7,217 nucleotides of DNA from NCBI GenBank assembly GCA_030152805.1, contig JASLIG010000113.1:1-7217 (forward strand), written 5' to 3'. The position numbers and the translations under genes are program-made. Origin of the DNA: Solirubrobacterales bacterium. GTDB taxonomy: Bacteria; Actinomycetota; Thermoleophilia; Solirubrobacterales; 70-9. Shown here in pieces: positions 1-5,573 of the stretch; the first letter of the stretch is position 1, and each line of letters starts with the position of its first letter. The notes below the pieces were generated by a model. That model did no database searches. It was not told the origin of the DNA and saw nothing but the letters and a program-made list of their open reading frames with translations.

Positions 1-48
1 GCCACCGAGGGCGCCCAGCGCCGCCGCGAAGAAGAGCACCGCTTCCAC
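1..48 (-). CDS. nuoJ: NADH-quinone oxidoreductase subunit J, N-terminal fragment (cut by window edge)
   Basis: Only the first 16 codons are visible, reading (M)EAVLFFAAALGALGG from a GTG start. This hydrophobic beginning, with an acidic residue near the N-terminus, fits the first membrane helix of NuoJ, an antiporter-module-adjacent membrane subunit of complex I that contributes to the proton-translocating arm. The GTG shares its G with the TAG stop of nuoI (sequence TAGTG), so the two genes overlap by one base and are probably translationally coupled. A GGAGG at 56-60 lies 7 bases upstream, inside the end of nuoI. The identification rests mainly on position, because nuoJ normally follows nuoI, and on the hydrophobic start. 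The fragment is too short for a stand-alone family assignment. Confidence 0.8.
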   Translation of the reverse strand, partial: MEAVLFFAAALGALGG

Positions 49-590
49 TACTCGCCCTCCGCCCGCAGCGGCGTGCGCTCGATCGGCTCCGCCAGCAGCA
101 TCTCCTTGGTGAAGATCAGGTTCTCGCGGTCGTAGTCGGCCCTCTCGTAGTCGTGGCCCATCGTGATCGCGTCGAAGGGGCAGGCGATCTCGCAGTAGCC
201 GCAGAAGATGCAGCGCGAGAGGTTGATCTCGTAGACGGCCGCGTAGCGCTCGCCGGCCGAGACGCGCTCGCCCGGGATGTTCTCTGCGGCGACGACGCGG
301 ATGCAGTCGGCCGGGCAGGCGGCGGCGCAGAGCGAGCAGCCGACGCACTTCTCCAGGCCGGTGTCCTCGAACTTGTGCAGCTTGTGGCGGCCGCGGAAGC
401 GCGGGTAGACCGGGGTCTTCTCCTCGGGGTACTCGATCGTCAGCGGCCCCTCGATCAGCCGCGCCATCGTCGTCTTCAGCCCCCGCAGCGTCTCGCCAAA
501 GGCGCGGTAGGCGCCACCGACCCCGCCCGGCTCCGGCCCGCGCTGCACCTCGACCACGTCCTGGTCCTTCAAATACGGAAACTCACCCAC
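48..590 (-). CDS. nuoI: NADH-quinone oxidoreductase subunit I (2x[4Fe-4S] connector)
   Basis: This 180-residue protein is the usual size for NuoI, the peripheral-arm subunit that carries clusters N6a and N6b and passes electrons from NuoG towards NuoB and the quinone site. Two ferredoxin motifs are complete. One is CVGCSLCAAACP (Cys82, 85, 88, 92) and the other is CIFCGYCEIACP (Cys127, 130, 133, 137). An extra cysteine sits at 96. The preceding segment, PLTIEYPEEKTP followed by a basic RFRGRHKL stretch, is typical of the family N-terminal region that contacts the membrane arm. I take the GTG at 590 as the start because a GGGGG tract (598-602) lies 7 bases upstream. There is no membrane segment. 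The gene is separated from nuoH by a 60-base gap containing a strong hairpin (605-647), and its stop overlaps the nuoJ start. Identification is firm; the exact start is less certain. Confidence 0.96.
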   Translation of the reverse strand: MGEFPYLKDQDVVEVQRGPEPGGVGGAYRAFGETLRGLKTTMARLIEGPLTIEYPEEKTPVYPRFRGRHKLHKFEDTGLEKCVGCSLCAAACPADCIRVVAAENIPGERVSAGERYAAVYEINLSRCIFCGYCEIACPFDAITMGHDYERADYDRENLIFTKEMLLAEPIERTPLRAEGE

Positions 591-597
591 GGCCGCA

Positions 598-602
598 CCC
601 CC
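598..602 (-). promoter_or_regulatory. Likely ribosome binding site of nuoI
   Basis: On the minus strand this reads GGGGG, 7 bases before the GTG at 590. It is the only purine-rich tract between the nuoH-nuoI hairpin and the start codon. Only two bases separate it from the foot of that hairpin. A G-only tract is a weaker match to anti-Shine-Dalgarno than the GGAGG motifs of the neighbouring genes. Confidence 0.5.
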
Positions 603-604
603 AG

Positions 605-647
605 GTGCAACGCTTTACCGATCCATTAGCTAGGTAACGCGTTGCAC
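605..647. repeat. Inverted repeat (hairpin) filling the nuoH-nuoI gap
   Basis: The arms are 605-619 (gtgcaacgctttacc) and 633-647 (ggtaacgcgttgcac). They are 15 bases each and complementary at 14 positions, with one mismatch at 614/638, around a 13-base loop (620-632). The element occupies most of the 60-base space between the nuoH stop (651-653) and the nuoI start (590) and is visibly less GC-rich than its surroundings. In the transcript it would fold just downstream of nuoH and two bases before the likely nuoI ribosome binding site. No T-tract follows on either strand, so an intrinsic terminator is unlikely. It could be a dispersed intergenic palindrome, an RNA-stability element or a translation-modulating hairpin. 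The structure is certain from sequence; its role is inference. Confidence 0.85.
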
Positions 648-650
648 TTG

Positions 651-1652
651 TCATGTGGTTACCACCAGTACGGCTGTGACGAGGACGTTGAGCGTCGCCA
701 GTGGCAAGAGGATCTTCCAGCCGAGGCTCATCAGCTGGTCGTAGCGCAGGCGGGGCAGGGTCGCCCGCACCCAGATGAAGACGAGGACGAGGCCGAGCAT
801 CTTGGCCAGCATCCAGATCGGGTCGAGGAAGCTCGGACCGGGGCCCATCCAGCCGCCGAGAAACATCGCCGCGGCGACCCCGCAGACGACGAGGATCTCC
901 ATGTATTCGACCAAGAGGAAGCTGCCGAAGCGCATGCCGCCGTACTCGGTCATGAAGCCCTGCACCAGTTCGGCGTCGGCCTCGGGCATGTCGAAGGGCG
1001 TGCGGTTGGTCTCGGCGAAGCCGGCCAGCATGAAGATCAGGAAGCCGACGAACTGGGGGAAGATGAACCAGAGCTCGCCCTGGGCGTGGACGATGTCGAC
1101 AAGGGAGAGCGAGCCGCCCATCATGATCACGCCGAGCAGGGCAAGGCCCATCGAGACCTCGTAGGAGATCAGCTGGGCGGCGCCGCGCATCGCGCCGAGC
1201 AGGCTGTACTTGGAGCCCGAGGACCAGCCACCGAGCAGCAGGCCGTAGAAGGCGATCGAGCCGACGGCGAAGAAGTAGAGGATGCCGATCGGCACGTCGA
1301 TGCCGTAGAAGCCGACGCCCCCCTGCACGTCGCCCCAGGGGATGATCGCCAGGGCGAGAACGCCGGAGAGGACCGGCAGCAGCGGCCCAAGGATGAACAG
1401 CGTCGGGATCGCGTTGGCCGGCCGGAAGGCCTCCTTGGAGAGCAGCTTGCCGACGTCGGCGAGCGGCTGCAGCAGGCCGAAGGGGCCGACCCGGTTGGGC
1501 CCGTAGCGGTGCTGGAAGCGCCCGATCAGCTTGCGCTCGAGCACCGTCATCAGCGGCAGGATGCCGAAGATGACCCCGAAGATGACCAGGCTCTTGACCA
1601 CCATGATCCAGGTGGCTTCGACGAACTGGGTGTCGGCGATGGGCAGCATCAC
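651..1652 (-). CDS. nuoH: NADH-quinone oxidoreductase subunit H (quinone-chamber membrane subunit)
   Basis: NuoH is the polytopic membrane subunit that joins the peripheral and membrane arms of complex I and forms the quinone-access channel with NuoB and NuoD. The 333 residues contain the family's signature segments. ERKLIGRFQHRYGPNRVGP (39-57) runs into the loop ending GLLQPLADVGKLLSKEAFRP. The acidic loop FAETNRTPFDMPEADAELV (212-230) is followed by TEYGGMRFGSFLLVEY (235-250), and the late motif RATLPRLRYDQLM spans 296-308. Several hydrophobic stretches (about 15-36, 85-105, 120-141, 160-180, 196-211, 245-268, 284-298, 312-331) fit about eight helices. The start is either the GTG at 1652, which gives a 4-base GTGA overlap with the nuoG stop, or the ATG immediately after it at 1649; I see no strong Shine-Dalgarno to decide. 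The C-terminus is short, ending VVTT. Identification is firm. Confidence 0.96.
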   Translation of the reverse strand: MMLPIADTQFVEATWIMVVKSLVIFGVIFGILPLMTVLERKLIGRFQHRYGPNRVGPFGLLQPLADVGKLLSKEAFRPANAIPTLFILGPLLPVLSGVLALAIIPWGDVQGGVGFYGIDVPIGILYFFAVGSIAFYGLLLGGWSSGSKYSLLGAMRGAAQLISYEVSMGLALLGVIMMGGSLSLVDIVHAQGELWFIFPQFVGFLIFMLAGFAETNRTPFDMPEADAELVQGFMTEYGGMRFGSFLLVEYMEILVVCGVAAAMFLGGWMGPGPSFLDPIWMLAKMLGLVLVFIWVRATLPRLRYDQLMSLGWKILLPLATLNVLVTAVLVVTT

Positions 1653-4159
1653 GGCGCGGCAGTCTTCTCGATTTGGACGGAGACGGGCGAGTCGTTGAGC
1701 AGGGCGTTGGCGTTGCCCTCTGCGGTGCCCTCCAGCAGCAAGCAGGTGCCCTCCGGCACCCGCTCCCGGATCGCCACACGAGCCCGCAGGCTGGTGCCGT
1801 TCTGAGAGACCCGCACCTCGTCACCTGTCTTGAGCTCAAGCCGCTCCGCGTCGAACACGGACAGTTCGACGCGCTGCTGTGGAGCCAGGAAGCGGAGTGG
1901 TGGGTTGAGCTCTGTGATCGGGCCGGCCCAGAGGTCGCGGTAGGTGCTGAGCGCTAGGGCGTCCGGGGTCGGGTCTCCAAAACGCTCGGCAGGAGCCTCG
2001 CTGGAGTGTTTTGGAGACCCGACCCCGGACGCCTCAGGCACGTTTGCGCGAGCCGGGGTCTCCTGCCAGCGGATGCCGCGACCGCCGATGTCGGCGTCTG
2101 AGATTCCGGCGTAGAAAGGAACGGCGGCGGCGAGGGCGGCGAAGGCCGAGGGCTGGGAGCTGATGCCAGTGTCGTGGTCCAAGGCCAGGGATAGCTCGGC
2201 AAGGACTCCCCAGTTCGGGCGGATGTTGCCGGGGCGGGGGGCGCTGGGGCGGACGCGCTGGAGGCGGCCGTCGGGGTGGGTGACGGTGCCGTCTTTCTCG
2301 GCGTGGGTCTCCAGCGGGAGGACAACGTCGGCCATGGCGGCGGTCGCTGTCTCGAAGGTTGAGAAGGCGACGATGTGGTCGGCGGCGGCGAGGGCTTTTT
2401 TCCAAGCTTCCGTGTCGGGGAAGTCGCGCAAGGGGTCGACGCCGAATAGCAAGAGCGCCTTCAGCTCACCCGACTCGAGAGCGGCGCGGATCTCCTCGGC
2501 GGGCTTGCCGACGACGGCCTCGGCGAGGCCTGGGCCTGCGTCCGGGAGGCAGCCGGCCTCGCGCAGGCCACGGGCGTTGGCGAGCTCGGGAACTTCGAGC
2601 AGGCCGGAGTGGTCCTTGCCGGCCAGATCGAGGGCCGAGGCCAAGTCGAGCAGGGCGGCCGGGGCGTCGCCGCCCTCGCGGGCGATGCGTTCGCCCCAGA
2701 TGACAACGACACGCTCGGCGTCCTGGAGTACGTCGGCCACTGCCGGTACCCCCTCCGAACGTTTTGCGGAGTCGGCGCCGGCAACCTCGGGGGACAACTC
2801 CGACTCCTCTCGCCGATCTCCGAGTGAGGAGGGGGTACCGGCAGTGGCCGACGCCCCAGCCAGCTCGGCGAGGAAGGCGGTGGCGCCTGCGGGGGCGTAG
2901 CGGGCGACCGCGACCGCGCCGCCGTCCAGTGTGGTCGGCTGTTCGGTTGCCACAGCCAGCTTGGCACCGTTGCGGCGGATCGCCTTGCGGATGCGCAGGT
3001 CGAGGATCGGGCTGCTGTGCAGGGGGTCGGTGCCGACGACGAAGATGACGTCGGCCTCGTCGATGTCGCGGACCTTGGCGCTGATCTCGGGCTGCGCGAG
3101 CTTCACCAGCGCCTCGCGCCCGGGACCGCGCCCCGCTCGCGAGTCGACGTGCGGCGAACCCAGTGCTTCGCGCATGATGCGCTGGACCAGGTAGCCCTCC
3201 TCGTTGGAGGCGTCGCCGACGATTGCAGCGGTCTGCGCGCCACCGGCCTTCAAGGCCGCGGCGGCCTTGGCGATCGCCTCGTCCCAACTCGCCTCCGTGC
3301 CGCCGCGCAGGCGCGGCCCCCGCACGCGCTCCTCGGCGACGAACATCTCGAAGCCGTAGCGGCCGCGGTCGCAGAGCCAGCCGTCGTCGACGTCCGGGTT
3401 GTCGCGGGCGATCACCCGCTTCACCTCCTCGTCGCGGACGGTGAAGCTGACGTTGCACTGGCTAGGGCAGAGCGTGCAGACCGAGCCGGCCTGCTCGATG
3501 TCCCAAGGCCGGGCGCGGAAGCGGTAGGTGTAGCTGGTCAGCGCCCCGACCGGGCAGAGGTCAGTGATGTTGCCGTGGAAGGGCGCCACGTAGGGCCGGT
3601 CGTCGAAGGTGCCGACGAAGGTGCGGTCACCTCGCTCGAGCAGCTGCAGCTGCTCGTCCTCCGCCACCTCCTGGCTGAAGCGCACGCAGCGGTAGCAGAG
3701 GATGCAGCGCTCGCGGTCGATCGCGACCAGCGGCGAGAGTTCGATCGGCTTCTCGAAGTGGCGCTTGGGGTCGGTCATGCGGCTCTTGCCGGGGCCCCAG
3801 CCCATCGAGATGTCCTGCAGCGGGCACTCGCCCCCCTTGTCGCAGACCGGGCAGTCGAGTGGGTGGTTGACGAGCAGGAACTCGACCACGGCGCTCTGCG
3901 CGTGTTTCACCTGGTCGGTCCGGGTGTGGACGACCATGCCGTCGCGCACCGGGGTGGAGCAGGAGGTCTGCAGCTTCGGGATCCCCTCGATCTCGACCAG
4001 GCACATGCGGCAGGCCCCGACCGGCTCGCCCAGCTTCGGCTCATAACAGAAGACCGGGATCTCGACGTCGCCTCGCTTTGCAGCATCGTGGAGCATCTCG
4101 CCCTCGGTCGCCTGCACCTCGCGTCCGTCGATGATCAGCGTGACCTCCTTGCCGCTCAC
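1649..4159 (-). CDS. nuoG: NADH-quinone oxidoreductase subunit G (Fe-S, molybdopterin-oxidoreductase-like)
   Basis: This 836-residue protein is the largest peripheral-arm subunit and carries most of the Fe-S chain from NuoF towards NuoI. The N-terminus is a [2Fe-2S] ferredoxin fold with Cys38, 50, 53 and 67 (C-x11-C-x2-C-x13-C). The His-ligated cluster is H99-x3-C103-x2-C106-x5-C112. The next cluster uses C152, C155, C158 and C202. A fourth set, CTLCPSQC (C228, 231, 235) plus C263, is the off-path N7 cluster found only in some bacteria. Residues from about 265 onward are a degenerate molybdopterin-oxidoreductase domain (GVDPLRDFPDTEAW 573-586, ETHAEKDGTVTHPDGRLQ 617-634), ending in a dinucleotide-binding-like domain (LRFLAPQQRVELS 755-767). 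The GTG at 4159 is chosen because AAGGAGG lies 7 bases upstream. An in-frame GTG 8 codons earlier (4183) falls inside a hairpin and has no ribosome binding site. Two long palindromes are embedded in frame, at residues about 436-477 and 709-734, adding linker peptides. The stop overlaps nuoH. Confidence 0.97.
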   Translation of the reverse strand: MSGKEVTLIIDGREVQATEGEMLHDAAKRGDVEIPVFCYEPKLGEPVGACRMCLVEIEGIPKLQTSCSTPVRDGMVVHTRTDQVKHAQSAVVEFLLVNHPLDCPVCDKGGECPLQDISMGWGPGKSRMTDPKRHFEKPIELSPLVAIDRERCILCYRCVRFSQEVAEDEQLQLLERGDRTFVGTFDDRPYVAPFHGNITDLCPVGALTSYTYRFRARPWDIEQAGSVCTLCPSQCNVSFTVRDEEVKRVIARDNPDVDDGWLCDRGRYGFEMFVAEERVRGPRLRGGTEASWDEAIAKAAAALKAGGAQTAAIVGDASNEEGYLVQRIMREALGSPHVDSRAGRGPGREALVKLAQPEISAKVRDIDEADVIFVVGTDPLHSSPILDLRIRKAIRRNGAKLAVATEQPTTLDGGAVAVARYAPAGATAFLAELAGASATAGTPSSLGDRREESELSPEVAGADSAKRSEGVPAVADVLQDAERVVVIWGERIAREGGDAPAALLDLASALDLAGKDHSGLLEVPELANARGLREAGCLPDAGPGLAEAVVGKPAEEIRAALESGELKALLLFGVDPLRDFPDTEAWKKALAAADHIVAFSTFETATAAMADVVLPLETHAEKDGTVTHPDGRLQRVRPSAPRPGNIRPNWGVLAELSLALDHDTGISSQPSAFAALAAAVPFYAGISDADIGGRGIRWQETPARANVPEASGVGSPKHSSEAPAERFGDPTPDALALSTYRDLWAGPITELNPPLRFLAPQQRVELSVFDAERLELKTGDEVRVSQNGTSLRARVAIRERVPEGTCLLLEGTAEGNANALLNDSPVSVQIEKTAAP
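1958..2033. repeat. In-frame palindromic element A inside nuoG
   Basis: The arms 1958-1983 and 2008-2033 are perfectly complementary over 26 bp, sharing the core gtccggggtcgggtctccaa and its complement. The 24-base loop has a G/T mismatch at 1984/2007 and then three more pairs (1985-1987 with 2004-2006). The reading frame of nuoG passes straight through. The element encodes residues about 709-734, a stretch rich in Gly, Pro, Ser and charged residues (SGVGSPKHSSEAPAERFGD and onward to TPDA). It falls in the linker between the conserved RGIRWQET segment and STYRDLWAG, before the C-terminal domain. A chance perfect 26-bp inverted repeat within coding DNA is very unlikely, so insertion of a palindromic element is the best explanation. 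Its mobility and copy number are inference. Confidence 0.9.
2731..2853. repeat. In-frame palindromic element B inside nuoG
   Basis: The arms 2731-2756 and 2828-2853 are perfectly complementary over 26 bp (core cggccactgccggtacccc). Between them lie 71 bases with a second, off-centre 8-bp hairpin (ggagtcgg 2768-2775 with ccgactcc 2800-2807). The whole unit is 123 bases, exactly 41 codons, so it can be present or absent without changing the nuoG frame. It encodes residues about 436-477: SATAGTPSSLGDRREES, then ELSPEVAG, then ADSAKRSEGVPAVAD. This is a polar, low-complexity stretch between the conserved ATAFLAELAG region and DAERVVVIWGER of the molybdopterin-like domain. It probably forms a surface loop. 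The structure is read directly from the sequence; an insertion origin is inferred. Confidence 0.9.
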
Positions 4160-4166
4160 GCGAAAC

Positions 4167-4173
4167 CCTCCTT
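4167..4173 (-). promoter_or_regulatory. Strong Shine-Dalgarno deciding the nuoG start
   Basis: The minus strand reads AAGGAGG with a 7-base spacer (GTTTCGC) to the GTG at 4159-4157. This is a near-ideal ribosome binding site. It rules against the upstream in-frame GTG at 4183, which would place the ribosome binding site inside the coding sequence. Only three bases separate it from the foot of the adjacent hairpin (4177-4213), so folding of that hairpin could affect access to it. Confidence 0.85.
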
Positions 4174-4176
4174 GGT

Positions 4177-4213
4177 GTCGCACTTCCCTTCGCTATGCGA
4201 TGGGAAGTGCGAC
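4177..4213. repeat. Intergenic hairpin C1, proximal to nuoG
   Basis: The arms gtcgcacttccc (4177-4188) and gggaagtgcgac (4202-4213) pair perfectly over 12 bp. After one mismatch (4189/4201), four more pairs (4190-4193 with 4197-4200) close a TAT loop. The result is an almost complete 37-base palindrome. It lies in the nuoF-nuoG gap, with its nuoG-side foot three bases from the nuoG ribosome binding site. It shares its layout, its central cgctatgcg and its 3' flank (cgca...ggtgg) with hairpin C2. There is no U-tract, so it is not a typical terminator. Confidence 0.9.
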
Positions 4214-4248
4214 CGCAACGGTGGGGTGTGGCCGCAGTTGGAGGTCGT

Positions 4249-4285
4249 GTCGCAGTTCCCTGCGCTATGCGGCGGGAACTGCGAC
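4249..4285. repeat. Intergenic hairpin C2, second copy of the C1 family
   Basis: The arms gtcgcagttccc (4249-4260) and gggaactgcgac (4274-4285) pair perfectly over 12 bp. Two mismatches follow, then three pairs (4263-4265 with 4269-4271) around a TAT loop. The start is offset 72 bases from C1. The two copies differ inside the stem at one position on each arm: C at 4183 with G at 4207 in C1 becomes G at 4255 with C at 4279 in C2, which preserves pairing. Both copies are followed by a similar cgca...ggtgg flank, so the repeat unit is about 50 bases. It sits 14 bases from the nuoF stop (4299-4301). Confidence 0.9.
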
Positions 4286-4298
4286 CGCAGGTGGTGGG

Positions 4299-5573
4299 TC
4301 ACGCTGCCACCGCCTCGGACTGAGAGGCGGCGATCGTGGCCTCGAACTCCTCGCGGAACTTGCGCACCATCGCCCCGACCGGCATCGCCATCGAGTCGCC
4401 GAGCACGCAGAGGCAGTGGCCGATGATGTTCTCCTGGACCGAGGCGACGATGTCGAGGTCCATCGGCGTCGCCTCGCCTCGCACCACCCGTTCCAGCATC
4501 TTCACCGTCCAGTTGGTGCCCTCGCGGCAGGGTGTGCACTTGCCGCAGGACTCGTGGTGGTAAAAGCGCGCAGTGCGCAGCGCCATGTGCGGGATCGAGA
4601 CGCGGTCGTCGGCGACGATGATCGAGCCCGAGCCGAGCATCGAGCCGGCCTCGGCCATCGCCTCGAAGCTGTAGGGGAGGTCGAGCCCTTCGGAGGCCTC
4701 GAGCACCGGGGAGGAGGAGCCGCCGGGGTAGAAGGCCTTCACCTCGCGCCCCTCGGCCGGCCCGCCGGCGAGGTCCATGATCAGCTCCCGGGTCGGAATG
4801 CCGAGCTCGACCTCGTAGTTGCCGGGCCGCCGCACGCAGCCCGAGACCGAGACCACCTTGGTCCCCGGCGATTGCTCAGTACCGAAGCCCTTGAACCACT
4901 CGGCGCCCTTGCTGACGATGTGGGGGACGTTGGAGAGCGTCTCGACGTTGTTGATCAGCGTCGGCCCGCCGTAGAGGCCCTGCACCGCCGGGAAGGGCGG
5001 CTTCAGGCGCGGGTTGCCGCGCTTGCCCTCGAGCGCGTCGAGCAGCGCCGTCTCCTCGCCACAGATGTAGGCGCCGGCGCCCCTGTGAACGACCAGCTCG
5101 AGGTCGCGACGGGTGCCGAGGATGTTCTCGCCCAGGTAGCCCGCCTCGTACGCTTCGGCGACGGCGGCGTCGAGGACGTCGGCCTGGGAGTCGTACTCGC
5201 CGCGGATGAAGATGAAGGCGTGGCCGGCGCCGGCGGCGAGGGCGGCGATCGCGATCCCCTCGATCAGCTGGTGCGGGTTGCGCTGCATCAGCTCGCGATC
5301 CTTGAAGGCGCCCGGCTCGGACTCGTCCGCGTTGCAGCAGAGGTACTTGTCCATCTCGCCGCGGGGCAGGAAGGAGGCCTTCTTGCCCATCGAGAATCCC
5401 GCGCCCCCGCGCCCCCGCAGCCCCGAGTCTTCGAGCTCCTTGAGGATCTCCTCGGCCTCCATCTCGCGGTAGGCCTGCTCCAGCGTCGCGTAGCCGCCGT
5501 AGCCCTTGTAGCCGGCAAGCGTGCGCAGCGCCGGATCTTCGGCGTTCTTCAGCAGGACGCGTGTCTCAGGCAT
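4299..5573 (-). CDS. nuoF: NADH-quinone oxidoreductase subunit F (NADH/FMN-binding)
   Basis: NuoF oxidises NADH, holds the FMN and passes electrons to its own [4Fe-4S] cluster N3 and then to NuoG. The 424-residue length is normal for the family. GLRGRGGAGFSMGKK (51-65) is the glycine-rich FMN/NADH site, CNADESEPGAFKDREL (80-95) is the conserved flavin-contact segment, and GAGAYICGEETALL (165-178) is the second nucleotide-binding motif. The cluster ligands are ESCGKCTPCREG (Cys343, 346, 349) and Cys389 in the CVLGD segment. An extra cysteine, Cys387, sits two residues before it. The ATG at 5573 is preceded by GGGAGG (5579-5584) 5 bases upstream. The frame stays open upstream to 5861, but that part overlaps nuoE and lacks family similarity. 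The start overlaps the end of nuoE by 8 bases. A 139-base gap with two hairpins separates it from nuoG. Confidence 0.97.
   Translation of the reverse strand: MPETRVLLKNAEDPALRTLAGYKGYGGYATLEQAYREMEAEEILKELEDSGLRGRGGAGFSMGKKASFLPRGEMDKYLCCNADESEPGAFKDRELMQRNPHQLIEGIAIAALAAGAGHAFIFIRGEYDSQADVLDAAVAEAYEAGYLGENILGTRRDLELVVHRGAGAYICGEETALLDALEGKRGNPRLKPPFPAVQGLYGGPTLINNVETLSNVPHIVSKGAEWFKGFGTEQSPGTKVVSVSGCVRRPGNYEVELGIPTRELIMDLAGGPAEGREVKAFYPGGSSSPVLEASEGLDLPYSFEAMAEAGSMLGSGSIIVADDRVSIPHMALRTARFYHHESCGKCTPCREGTNWTVKMLERVVRGEATPMDLDIVASVQENIIGHCLCVLGDSMAMPVGAMVRKFREEFEATIAASQSEAVAA

Noticed and set aside
583..1839. Minus-strand open frame across nuoG/nuoH in another frame (418 codons)
   Set aside because: It is an Arg/Pro/Ala-rich out-of-frame shadow of nuoH, which has all its conserved motifs in the chosen frame.
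1958..2853. nuoG as a pseudogene disrupted by insertions
   Set aside because: The frame is intact through both palindromes, all cluster ligands are present, and conserved sequence resumes after each element through to the C-terminal domain.
1958..2853. CRISPR array or insertion-sequence ends
   Set aside because: There are no regularly spaced direct repeats and no transposase. The structures are single inverted repeats with short interiors.
4160..4183. Earlier GTG start for nuoG giving eight extra residues
   Set aside because: It lies partly in hairpin C1 and has no ribosome binding site. The real Shine-Dalgarno (4167-4173) would fall inside this extension.
4177..4285. Intrinsic terminators in the nuoF-nuoG gap
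   Set aside because: Neither stem is followed by a T-tract on either strand, and the operon must continue into nuoG-nuoJ.
3017..4426. Long plus-strand open frame antisense to nuoG (469 codons)
   Set aside because: It is an antisense shadow produced by high GC. It has no family motifs, a biased low-complexity composition and no credible ribosome binding site, and it lies opposite a gene with complete Fe-S motifs.
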